This document shows, piece by piece, positions 1 to 5,499 of a stretch of DNA of 8,278 nt. The translations under genes were made by a program, and so were the position numbers. The stretch comes from an archaeon (lineage in GTDB: Archaea; Asgardarchaeota; Hermodarchaeia; Hermodarchaeales; Hermodarchaeaceae): assembly GCA_016550395.1 (NCBI GenBank), contig JABXGY010000347.1:1-8278 (forward strand), given 5' to 3'. Position 1 is the first letter of the stretch; each line of letters opens with the position of its first letter. Below the pieces are notes generated by a model that saw nothing but the letters and a program-made list of their open reading frames with translations, was not told the DNA's origin and did no database searches.

Positions 1-932
1 CAACAATCGGATTGCTGGGAGCAAATGTTGGGATTTCTGAGCCAAAACAGGTTATTGAGTTGAATAACCTTTGCAATCGTCTTGGATTAGACACGGCTTC
101 TGCTGGGAGTATCCTCGCATGGGTCTTTGAGCTGTATGAAAAAGAAATTGTTGATAGAGAAAAATTTCAGGGTGAGAAACTGGAATTTGAAAACTTCGAA
201 CTCGTTAAATCCCTTCTCGAAAAAACTGCCCATCGTGAGGGGCTTGGAGATGTCTTAGCAGAAAGTAGTCAAGCTGTAAAATATTTTGGACAAAAATCTG
301 CAGATTATCTCATTGCTGTAAAGAACTTACCTCAAAGTGACCCTCACGATGTTCGATACATAAAGGCATTCGCACTAGGTATAGCAACCGCTTCGAGGGG
401 AGCGGATCACCTGCGCAGTCGACCCACACTCGAAATCTTTCTCAGATTACCCCAAGAAGTAAAAGAAAACATCTATGGCAAGGGCATCTCACCTGATCCC
501 ACGTCATATGAAGGAAAGGAGAAACCGGTCTTTTGGTCAGATAATATGTACGCAGTAATTGATTCAGTAGGAATCTGTAAATTTATCTGCCATGGTTTCA
601 ATAGCCCGCATCTCATTGGATATGAACAGGTGATGGAGTTCTTACACGCTGCAGTTGACCTCAAATTCGACAATAAAGAATTGAAAGAGGTTGGTCAGCG
701 AATAATTGATACAGAACGAATCATCAATCTTCGATTCGGACTCACTCGTGCAGATGATTCACTACCTAAACGCTATTTTGATGACCCAGCCCCCCTAAAG
801 ACCGCGGAAGGTCATCATGTTGACCGCAAACAGTTTCAGACCATGTTAGATCGATATTATGTCCTTCGTGGATGGAACGCTGAGGGAATGCTATCAGAAA
901 AGCGGGTCAACGAATTGGAGGCGATTGAGTGA
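1..932 (+). CDS. Aldehyde:ferredoxin oxidoreductase (AOR) family tungstoenzyme, C-terminal half (5' end outside window)
   Basis: This is the C-terminal part of an AOR-family tungsten-bis-pterin enzyme, which oxidises aldehydes to acids (or runs in reverse) with ferredoxin in the cytoplasm. The frame is open to the left edge (first full codon at 3), so 309 residues of a family usually near 600 are present; the in-frame TTG at 12 is not a start. Visible signatures, numbered in the fragment, are the first pterin-loop DTASAG (30-35), the SRGADHLR motif (about 132-139) with the His usually near the active site, and DSVGIC (187-192), the second DxxGxC pterin motif whose Cys is the fourth ligand of the [4Fe-4S] cluster. 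The three N-terminal cluster Cys lie outside. The C-terminus (YYVLRGW, then a short tail) is family-typical. The stop overlaps the downstream ferredoxin start. Subfamily (AOR, FOR, GAPOR, BamB-like) cannot be decided from this half; the family call is firm. Confidence 0.93.
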   Translation, partial: TIGLLGANVGISEPKQVIELNNLCNRLGLDTASAGSILAWVFELYEKEIVDREKFQGEKLEFENFELVKSLLEKTAHREGLGDVLAESSQAVKYFGQKSADYLIAVKNLPQSDPHDVRYIKAFALGIATASRGADHLRSRPTLEIFLRLPQEVKENIYGKGISPDPTSYEGKEKPVFWSDNMYAVIDSVGICKFICHGFNSPHLIGYEQVMEFLHAAVDLKFDNKELKEVGQRIIDTERIINLRFGLTRADDSLPKRYFDDPAPLKTAEGHHVDRKQFQTMLDRYYVLRGWNAEGMLSEKRVNELEAIE

Positions 933-1384
933 AGTACATCTTCGTTTATCCCGAACGGTGCACCGGTTGCCAATTATGTTCACTTGCTTGTTCATTAACT
1001 AAATTCGGTGAATGCAACCCACGCAAAGCAGCGATTAGTGTCGTTCGAGACGAATTTGAACGGTTTGAATTTCCGGTAGTATGTTTTCAATGCCAAGATG
1101 CCCCCTGTGTCACAGCCTGCCCACAAAACGCGATTACAAAAAATGAAGGAACTGCAACACGCGACGATGACCGCTGTATTGGCTGCAGATTATGTGCGGT
1201 TGTCTGCCCCTTCTCAGCGATAACAACCCATGGCAAGGAAATAATCCAATGCGACCTTTGTGGTGGTGATCCACAATGTGTAAAATATTGTTCCACAAGA
1301 GCTATAGAATATGCTGAGGAAACACAAGAAGCAATGCAACGACGAAAAGAACAGCTAGCCCGCGTTTTAATTACGGAAAAATGA
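929..1384 (+). CDS. Four-cluster [4Fe-4S] ferredoxin (HycB/AOR-associated type)
   Basis: This 151-residue electron-transfer protein probably takes electrons from the tungstoenzyme encoded just upstream. Sixteen Cys fall into four groups: C11/C14/C17/C21, C52/C55/C60/C64, C83/C86/C89/C93 and C108/C111/C117/C121. That is the paired pattern of HycB/DmsB/CooF-type polyferredoxins, binding up to four [4Fe-4S] clusters. One extra Cys (C29) is probably not a ligand. There is no signal peptide, so it is cytoplasmic. The C-terminal 25 residues are a charged helix. The GTG start at 929 overlaps the AOR stop by 4 nt (GTGA) and has GGAGG at 917-921, 7 nt upstream, inside the AOR gene, so the two are probably translationally coupled and form a complex. 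The same fold pair occurs as AOR with its small subunit and as BamB/BamC; the assignment between these is open. Confidence 0.92.
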   Translation: MKYIFVYPERCTGCQLCSLACSLTKFGECNPRKAAISVVRDEFERFEFPVVCFQCQDAPCVTACPQNAITKNEGTATRDDDRCIGCRLCAVVCPFSAITTHGKEIIQCDLCGGDPQCVKYCSTRAIEYAEETQEAMQRRKEQLARVLITEK

Positions 1385-1476
1385 TTTTAGAGATTCTAGG
1401 GAATACAAAGAAGTTTCTGAAAATGAATTTTTCGTAGCACGACATATGAAGGCTATGGAGAATTAATCCACAGCTG

Positions 1477-1482
1477 TTTATA
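1477..1482 (+). promoter_or_regulatory. Possible TATA box for the small-protein pair
   Basis: TTTATA lies 48 nt before the ATG at 1531, in the 146-nt gap after the ferredoxin gene. An archaeal start site about 25 nt downstream would leave a leader of roughly 25 nt. No clear BRE is seen, so this is weak. The rest of the gap (1385-1530) holds no convincing ORF or RNA. Confidence 0.25.
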
Positions 1483-1530
1483 GTCATCTGTAATACCTAG
1501 AATGTTTAGAGCAACTTAGTTGAGGTTTTC

Positions 1531-1746
1531 ATGATGAGAAAATGGGAATATGCATGGCTCGTAGTGGCGGGATTTTTCATTACTGTAGGTAATGTGATAG
1601 CTCTAGAAGGTCATATCTTTGCTGAACGAACCTTCGGCATCGGAACCCTTGTGGCGATATTTGGTATGATGCTGATTATCATATTGAATTCTGCAATTAT
1701 GATATGGAGCAGCCGGGAACCTTCGTGGCTAAAAATTGATAAATAG
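1531..1746 (+). CDS. Small two-helix membrane protein, function unknown
   Basis: I do not recognise this 71-residue protein. It has two hydrophobic segments, about residues 7-25 (ending before an EGH turn) and 38-58 (rich in Ile, Leu and Met), joined by a short polar loop (HIFAERTF). It ends in a charged tail (SSREPSWLKIDK). Both termini carry basic residues, consistent with a hairpin whose ends face the cytoplasm. Two ATGs lie in tandem at 1531 and 1534; GAGG at 1522-1525 is 5 nt from the first, which I use. The next small gene begins 26 nt downstream with a strong ribosome site, so the two are probably co-transcribed. It could be a small subunit of a membrane complex, but nothing in the window identifies a partner. 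The reading frame is credible because of the ribosome site and the clean amphipathic and hydrophobic pattern. Confidence 0.7.
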   Translation: MMRKWEYAWLVVAGFFITVGNVIALEGHIFAERTFGIGTLVAIFGMMLIIILNSAIMIWSSREPSWLKIDK

Positions 1747-1759
1747 ATTGACAGGATAA

Positions 1760-1767
1760 GGAGGTGA
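1760..1767 (+). promoter_or_regulatory. Strong Shine-Dalgarno that decides a TTG start
   Basis: GGAGGTGA, preceded by AA, closely matches the complement of the 16S 3' end. The TTG at 1773 is 5 nt downstream. The in-frame GTG at 1764 lies inside the Shine-Dalgarno itself and is therefore not the start. Confidence 0.75.
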
Positions 1768-1772
1768 ATCAA

Positions 1773-1973
1773 TTGGCAGTAGCAGCTTATGCAGGATGGG
1801 TATTGGAGCGTACTAAAAAGACACTCAAAGAAGCGGGAGCTACTTCTGAAGAGACTGCTAAAACACCCAAAGAACTCAAACTTGATGAAAAGTGGCTGAA
1901 AATGAGTGCCAATACAATCATACCTTCTGGTGTCGTTGCAACAAAGGACGGTAGATATTATTTAACTAGGTAG
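1773..1973 (+). CDS. Small soluble protein, function unknown, possibly a winged-helix-like fragment
   Basis: This 66-residue protein starts at TTG 1773, chosen from the near-perfect GGAGGTGA 5 nt upstream. The sequence suggests an N-terminal helix (about residues 3-22, AAYAGWVLERTKKTLKEAG), a Lys/Glu-rich middle with a second helix (SEETAKTPKEL), a third short helix around KWLKM, and a C-terminal strand pair ending in KDGRYYLTR. The DGRYYL ending resembles the wing of many archaeal winged-helix domains, so a small DNA-binding or wHTH-derived domain is possible; this rests on pattern only. It follows the two-helix membrane protein by 26 nt and is probably in the same transcript. Its stop codon (1971-1973) lies inside the 5' arm of a 12-bp inverted repeat. 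No function is assigned. Confidence 0.65.
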   Translation: MAVAAYAGWVLERTKKTLKEAGATSEETAKTPKELKLDEKWLKMSANTIIPSGVVATKDGRYYLTR

Positions 1974-2048
1974 TTAGATTCTAGCTGATTCAGGTCAATC
2001 ACTGAGAGGCGCTTTCCGAGATTTGTCTCCAGTTTGTAACTACCTAGT
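1965..2048 (+). repeat. 12-bp perfect inverted repeat enclosing a potentially folded 60-nt segment
   Basis: ACTAGGTAGTTA (1965-1976) is the exact reverse complement of TAACTACCTAGT (2037-2048). Between the arms, TGATT (1986-1990) can pair with AATCA (1997-2001), and CTGAGA (2002-2007) with TCTCCAG (2026-2032) allowing one bulge. The transcript could therefore form a three-way junction. The 5' arm covers the last codons and the stop of the preceding gene, and the oligo-T tracts begin within a few bases of the 3' arm. It may be a terminator stem, an mRNA 3'-end stabiliser or a small structured RNA; the inverted repeat is certain, the role is not. Confidence 0.6.
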
Positions 2049-2051
2049 ATA

Positions 2052-2078
2052 TTTTTTATTTTTTTCGAAAGGTTTTTT
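2052..2078 (+). terminator. Tandem oligo-T terminator
   Basis: Three plus-strand T runs (T6 at 2052-2057, T7 at 2059-2065, T6 at 2073-2078) follow the inverted repeat, after the last plus-strand gene of this group. Archaeal RNA polymerase terminates at such U-tracts. An adjacent palindrome, ATTATTC-A-GAATAAT (2079-2093), could serve either strand. Confidence 0.65.
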
Positions 2079-2116
2079 ATTATTCAGAATAATCTTGGTT
2101 TTCTAAGGGATTATAC

Positions 2117-3346
2117 CTATTTTTCATTAGAACGCCAGTAGTGCTGTCCTACAAGATTATCTTTCTTCAAAGAATCGAGGACATCTGTTATGTCGGCGCC
2201 TAATCGATGAGCATGCAGGAGAAATCCAGCATTTCGAAGATCACCGATTGTCTGATATCCCATTACCTTGCCATCGCAAAGAAGGAGTTTTCTGTAAACT
2301 CTATTTCGGTGTATACGAATAACTTCACAATCTCTTATCTCATTTGATGTCTGACCGATGCTAAGTACAGGTGTATCAAAGATATTAATGAGATTGATGG
2401 CATCAGAACCTTGGTATTGGACCTTTTGGTTCATCATATTTTGTGCTGCGATTCGTCCCTGGGAAATGGCATTTGGCCATATTGCATTGATTTTTAATCT
2501 GTTTGTTGCACGATCTAATGCTTCAGCAACGTCGCCCGCAGCAAATATATTAGGCACGTTAGTTTGTAAATATTCGTTGACAAGAATCCCTTCATTTGTT
2601 GAAATCTTTGTTCCCTTGATAATGTCGATGTTTGGTCGGACTCCCACAGCGACGACGACTAATTCACACTGAATCTTTTTTTGACCAACCTGAACAGCTT
2701 TGACTCGATCTTCCCCAAGAATTTGGTTCACACTCGTTGAAGTAAGGACTTCAATGTCATGGTCTTGTAAGAGCTGTTTCACGATTTCTGCTGTATCAAT
2801 GTCTAGCATTCGGGGAAGAATTTGATTTTCTCGCTCAATTATTGTAACTTTGGCACCAAGACTGTTGAGAGCAGTTGCACTTTCAATGCCAATAAAGCCC
2901 CCACCAATTATGACGACGTGTTTTAATTTGTGAGCTAACTTTTCTAAGATGGTTTGGCTATCTCGCAAGCTTACAAGAGTTACCACACCATCTTTGTCAA
3001 GTCCTTCAATAGGAGGTTTAATTGGGGAGGCCCCCGTGGCGATGAGAAGTCGATCATATGTAATTTCTTCACCTGATGCAAGAAGGATTGAGTTTGATTT
3101 TGGATTTACTGATGTTACAGTTGTATCTAGTTTCATTTGGATTCCAAGGTCTTTGAAATACTGGGGATCAAATCGGTCGAGATATTTTTCTTCGATTTCG
3201 CCAGAAATAAAATAGGGAAGAGAGAATAATGCGTAGAATTGCCTTTCCTTTGTGATTAATACAACGTTAACGGTATTTCCCTTTTCTATTATTGTTTGTA
3301 CTGCGCTAAGCCCAGCAGCTCCACTTCCGATAATCACAAGGCGCAC
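2117..3346 (-). CDS. FAD-dependent NAD(P)H oxidoreductase, CoA-disulfide reductase/NADH oxidase-like, without the redox Cys
   Basis: This 409-residue flavoprotein has the two-Rossmann fold of the pyridine-nucleotide disulfide oxidoreductases. Visible are the FAD dinucleotide site G7-x-G9-x-x-G12, the ATG motif near 106 (IATGASP), the NAD(P) site IIGGGFIGIESA (146-157), and the second FAD contact IFAAGDV (267-273). A dimerisation domain follows to the end. CoA-disulfide reductases and Nox enzymes carry a redox Cys near residue 42 in a CGLPY-like context; here the same place reads FSLPYFISGEI, with Phe41 instead. Thiol-disulfide or Cys-sulfenic chemistry is therefore unlikely, and a role as a reductase for a ferredoxin, rubredoxin or other acceptor is more plausible. 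The GTG at 3346 is chosen because it gives the family N-terminus (RLVIIGSG) and has GGTGAGGAG 9 nt upstream; an ATG 66 nt further out lacks a ribosome site. It is divergent from the dehydrogenase gene. Confidence 0.88.
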   Translation of the reverse strand: MRLVIIGSGAAGLSAVQTIIEKGNTVNVVLITKERQFYALFSLPYFISGEIEEKYLDRFDPQYFKDLGIQMKLDTTVTSVNPKSNSILLASGEEITYDRLLIATGASPIKPPIEGLDKDGVVTLVSLRDSQTILEKLAHKLKHVVIIGGGFIGIESATALNSLGAKVTIIERENQILPRMLDIDTAEIVKQLLQDHDIEVLTSTSVNQILGEDRVKAVQVGQKKIQCELVVVAVGVRPNIDIIKGTKISTNEGILVNEYLQTNVPNIFAAGDVAEALDRATNRLKINAIWPNAISQGRIAAQNMMNQKVQYQGSDAINLINIFDTPVLSIGQTSNEIRDCEVIRIHRNRVYRKLLLCDGKVMGYQTIGDLRNAGFLLHAHRLGADITDVLDSLKKDNLVGQHYWRSNEK

Positions 3347-3355
3347 ATGAATCCA

Positions 3356-3364
3356 CTCCTCACC
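3356..3364 (-). promoter_or_regulatory. Shine-Dalgarno that decides the GTG start of the flavoprotein
   Basis: On the minus strand this reads GGTGAGGAG, 9 nt before the GTG at 3346. It supports trimming 22 residues from the longest ORF, which would otherwise begin at 3412. Confidence 0.65.
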
Positions 3365-3380
3365 CAAAGATAACATATTT

Positions 3381-3395
3381 CGCATAAAAATACGC
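3381..3395. promoter_or_regulatory. A/T-rich element, possible TATA region in the divergent intergenic stretch
   Basis: The 125-nt region 3347-3471 separates two divergent genes and must hold both promoters. The best A/T box is CATAAAAATA within CGCATAAAAATACGC, which could act on either strand. On the plus strand it would place a start site near 3411 and leave a leader of about 60 nt. This is tentative; no clear operator palindrome is seen here. Confidence 0.25.
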
Positions 3396-3459
3396 TTGGT
3401 AGCGACTCTCATTTTTGATGAATAACAGATTTTTTAGTAACATCTTGCATAACCTCTGC

Positions 3460-3466
3460 GAGGTGA
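3460..3466 (+). promoter_or_regulatory. Shine-Dalgarno that decides the TTG start of the dehydrogenase
   Basis: GAGGTGA lies 5 nt before the TTG at 3472. The longest ORF begins at 3415, but its first 19 codons precede this site and add a stretch unlike the family N-terminus. Confidence 0.75.
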
Positions 3467-3471
3467 CACTT

Positions 3472-4335
3472 TTGGAAGTCAAAAAAGTCGCAGTTATTGG
3501 TGCTGGACTCATGGGTCACGGCATAACTCAGGTTTTAGCCCAAATCGCTGGATATGAAGTATACCTGAAAGATATCAAACAAGAATTTATCGACACGGGC
3601 ATGGGTCGAATTAAATGGAGTCTTGGCAAGTTAGTTGAAAAAGAGAAACTCTCTCAAACCGATGTAGACGCAACGCTCAGACGCATCCACCCTACCCTTG
3701 ATATGAATGAAGCCATTAGTGATACAGATTTCGTCATTGAGGCAGTTCCCGAAAACTTAGATCTTAAAAAGAAGATATTTGCTGAAATGGATGAACTCGC
3801 ACCACCGCATGCAATACTCTCATCGAACACTTCCTCAATCAGTATTAGTCGTATAGCCGCAGCTACTAAACGTCCCGATAAAGTCGTCGGTATGCACTTC
3901 TTCAATCCCGTACAAATAATGAAGCTTGTCGAAATTATTCGGGGAGAGAAGACTTCGGATGATACTATCAAAGTTGTTGAACTCGTATCAGAGAAAATGG
4001 GTAAGGAAACAGTCCTTTGCAAAAAAGATTCACCAGGTTTTATCGTTAACCGTGTATTAGTTCCTGCATTGAATGAGGCTATCTGGTTGCTCCAAGAGGA
4101 GGTAGCGGACCCCGAAGATATTGATAAGGCAATTAAATTAGGTCTTAACTGGCCAATGGGACCGATTACGCTCTTGGATTATGTAGGATTAGACACCACC
4201 CTTTCTATCACAAAGGTCTTCCAAAAAGAGATGAATGAGCAAAAATACGCAGCAGCTCCACTACTTGAGCAGATGGTGAAGGAAGGCAAGCTAGGAAGAA
4301 AGACAAAGCAAGGATTCTATGATTGGAACAAATGA
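3472..4335 (+). CDS. 3-hydroxyacyl-CoA (3-hydroxybutyryl-CoA) dehydrogenase
   Basis: This enzyme interconverts L-3-hydroxyacyl-CoA and 3-oxoacyl-CoA with NAD(P) in the cytoplasm. The product is 287 residues, the usual length of the single-function HBD-type enzyme, starting at TTG with GAGGTGA 5 nt upstream. The N-terminal Rossmann domain has GAGLMGHG (10-17), and Asp34 at the end of the second strand favours NAD+ over NADP+. All four expected catalytic residues are present at family spacing: Ser121 in the SNTSS loop, His142 in GMHFFNP, Glu154 and Asn192 in the SPGFIVNR segment. The C-terminal helical domain carries the substrate-side NWPMGP motif (about 235-240) and ends in GFYDWNK. It sits divergent to the flavoprotein and convergent to the crotonase, so it is probably its own transcript. 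Whether it acts on butyryl-length or ring-derived substrates cannot be read from the sequence. Confidence 0.96.
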   Translation: MEVKKVAVIGAGLMGHGITQVLAQIAGYEVYLKDIKQEFIDTGMGRIKWSLGKLVEKEKLSQTDVDATLRRIHPTLDMNEAISDTDFVIEAVPENLDLKKKIFAEMDELAPPHAILSSNTSSISISRIAAATKRPDKVVGMHFFNPVQIMKLVEIIRGEKTSDDTIKVVELVSEKMGKETVLCKKDSPGFIVNRVLVPALNEAIWLLQEEVADPEDIDKAIKLGLNWPMGPITLLDYVGLDTTLSITKVFQKEMNEQKYAAAPLLEQMVKEGKLGRKTKQGFYDWNK

Positions 4336-4362
4336 CTCGTTTATCCGTAATTTGCTTAACAA

Positions 4363-4409
4363 CTAGCATTCAGGTAGAGCTAGGGGCTATTTGAATACCT
4401 GATTCAGGT
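4363..4409. repeat. Small inverted repeats between convergent genes
   Basis: The 73-nt convergent gap (4336-4408) contains CTAGC (4363-4367) pairing with GCTAG (4379-4383), and ACCTGA-T-TCAGGT (4397-4409), the latter running into the crotonase stop codon. Neither is followed by a long T run. They may be weak bidirectional 3'-end signals. Confidence 0.35.
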
Positions 4410-5344
4410 TACTTGTTTAACTTTGCACCACACTTTCCACAGTGAGTAAACTCGCTGGGCAGGTATTTTGTGCCGCAGCTAGGACAGGTTTTTTCCCAGG
4501 GTCCCCATTTAAATTCAGGTGATTTGCCATCCGCGGCTTCCTGTCGTAGTCGCATATATGCCGGAGGTCGTTTCTCAACAAATGCCCACATACCTTCATG
4601 AGGTTCTTGAGAACTGAAATGAACACTGAGCCAATCTCGTACACTGGGCCAAGTGAGAGACCAGACAAAATCTTTCCAGAAGTTCACTTGGGCCTTGGTA
4701 AAGCGGAGACATTCAGGGAATTTTTCAAGGATTTTCTTTGACCATTCAGCGACGGTATCATCGAGTTTATCATAGGGAACAACTTCGTTAACCAGTCCCC
4801 AATCTTTAGCTTTTTCAGCACTGATTCGATCGCATGTGAAAAGCATTTCCCGAGCTCGACGGTCACCGATAATGAGTGGCAGCCATTGGGTGGCACCTCC
4901 TGAGGCGACACTGCCAACACGTGTTCCGACCTGTAGTATTTCTACGTGGTCAGCGGCTATAGCTAGGTCGCATGCGCTTTGGATTTCATTTCCACCACCA
5001 GCAACAATGCCATTTAGTCGGGCAATTACTGGTTTTCCGCAATGACGTATCAAATGTAGGGCACGTTCAAAGATTTCACACCATTTCCAAAAGTCTCGGG
5101 GTTTCTTGGTATATTTGGTTGCGTATTCTTTGACGTCGCCTCCTGTGCAGAATGCTTTCTTACCTGCACCGGTAACGACAATGATACCGACTTCATCATC
5201 CCATGAGGCGTTGTGAAGGGCATCAGACATTTCGGTGAGTGTTAGAAGGGTATATGCGTTATATTTGTCTGGACGGTTTATTGTGATGGTGGCAACCCAG
5301 TCTTTTTTCTTATAGAGAATTTCCTCGTATTTCGGTTTTGCCAT
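4409..5344 (-). CDS. Crotonase-superfamily protein with BamA-like signatures and a C-terminal zinc ribbon
   Basis: This 311-residue protein acts on a CoA thioester through the crotonase oxyanion hole. The crotonase domain (about 5-255) shows NRPDKYNAY (23-31), AFCTGGDVKEYA (64-75) and GGGNE (116-120), so the first catalytic Glu (Glu120) is kept. Twenty residues on, where classic hydratases have the second Glu (QPE), it reads QVG with Gly140, followed by GSVASGGATQWLP. The CTGG-x-KEYA, GGG-x-E and QxG...GGAT-x-x-LP pattern resembles 6-oxocyclohex-1-ene-1-carbonyl-CoA hydrolase (BamA), though this protein is shorter. After the crotonase C-terminus comes a rubredoxin-like zinc ribbon (C287, C290, C302, C305). 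The start is ATG 5344, since AGGTGA lies 5 nt upstream and overlaps the alternative GTG at 5353. It is transcribed alone or behind the thiolase operon. Enoyl-CoA hydratase/isomerase remains possible; the fold is certain, the reaction is not. Confidence 0.85.
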   Translation of the reverse strand: MAKPKYEEILYKKKDWVATITINRPDKYNAYTLLTLTEMSDALHNASWDDEVGIIVVTGAGKKAFCTGGDVKEYATKYTKKPRDFWKWCEIFERALHLIRHCGKPVIARLNGIVAGGGNEIQSACDLAIAADHVEILQVGTRVGSVASGGATQWLPLIIGDRRAREMLFTCDRISAEKAKDWGLVNEVVPYDKLDDTVAEWSKKILEKFPECLRFTKAQVNFWKDFVWSLTWPSVRDWLSVHFSSQEPHEGMWAFVEKRPPAYMRLRQEAADGKSPEFKWGPWEKTCPSCGTKYLPSEFTHCGKCGAKLNK

Positions 5345-5349
5345 CTTTA

Positions 5350-5355
5350 TCACCT
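5350..5355 (-). promoter_or_regulatory. Shine-Dalgarno that decides the ATG start of the crotonase
   Basis: AGGTGA on the minus strand is 5 nt from ATG 5344. The upstream in-frame GTG (5351-5353) is part of this site. Confidence 0.75.
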
Positions 5356-5382
5356 AAGTATGATAGGTTTAATACTGGATTC

Positions 5383-5400
5383 TATTATTAGAAGTTTCTA
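5383..5400 (-). promoter_or_regulatory. Possible TATA box with adjoining palindrome, crotonase promoter
   Basis: On the minus strand TAATAATA (5383-5390) lies about 40 nt before the crotonase ATG, a reasonable TATA position. Touching it on the upstream side is TAGAA-GT-TTCTA (5389-5400), a perfect 5+5 palindrome where a regulator could hinder TFB/TBP. It suggests the crotonase has its own promoter. No second copy was found in the window. Confidence 0.3.
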
Positions 5401-5465
5401 CTTGATACTACATTTTTCAATAACCATGAAAAGATCTATTATGAGGATAGTTGATGCAGTAACAG

Positions 5466-5487
5466 TGATGAATTTAGTTTTTCATCA
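5466..5487 (-). terminator. Candidate 3' hairpin after the thiolase-DUF35 operon
   Basis: TGATGAA (5466-5472) and TTCATCA (5481-5487) form a perfect 7-bp stem with an 8-nt loop, 13 nt past the DUF35 stop in the minus direction. No T run follows, so it may be a processing or stability element rather than a full terminator. Confidence 0.35.
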
Positions 5488-5499
5488 AATAAATGAGGA

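Noticed and set aside
12..14. TTG as a start codon for the AOR gene
   Set aside because: The frame is open upstream and the protein begins mid-domain, so the gene is cut by the window edge.
1977..2036. Hammerhead ribozyme or tRNA in the loop of the long inverted repeat
   Set aside because: CTGATTC and CTGAGAG only partly resemble the hammerhead core CUGANGA; no tRNA arms or anticodon loop can be drawn.
3381..3395. Mirror-symmetric sequence CGCATAAAAATACGC as a special DNA structure
   Set aside because: It is a mirror, not an inverted repeat, and is not a homopurine tract; chance symmetry around a TATA-like box is simpler.
3654..4022. 122-residue minus-strand ORF inside the hydroxyacyl-CoA dehydrogenase
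   Set aside because: It is antisense to a gene with every catalytic residue in place; the translation has low complexity and no ribosome site supports it.
1988..4409. ATTCAGGT-like octamer seen in both intergenic regions (near 1988, 4369 and 4403)
   Set aside because: Three short matches in AT-rich spacers are too few and too short to call a repeat family.
4417..4920. Two minus-strand ORFs (78 and 83 residues) overlapping the crotonase in another frame
   Set aside because: They are out-of-frame readings of a well-conserved gene and look like no known protein.
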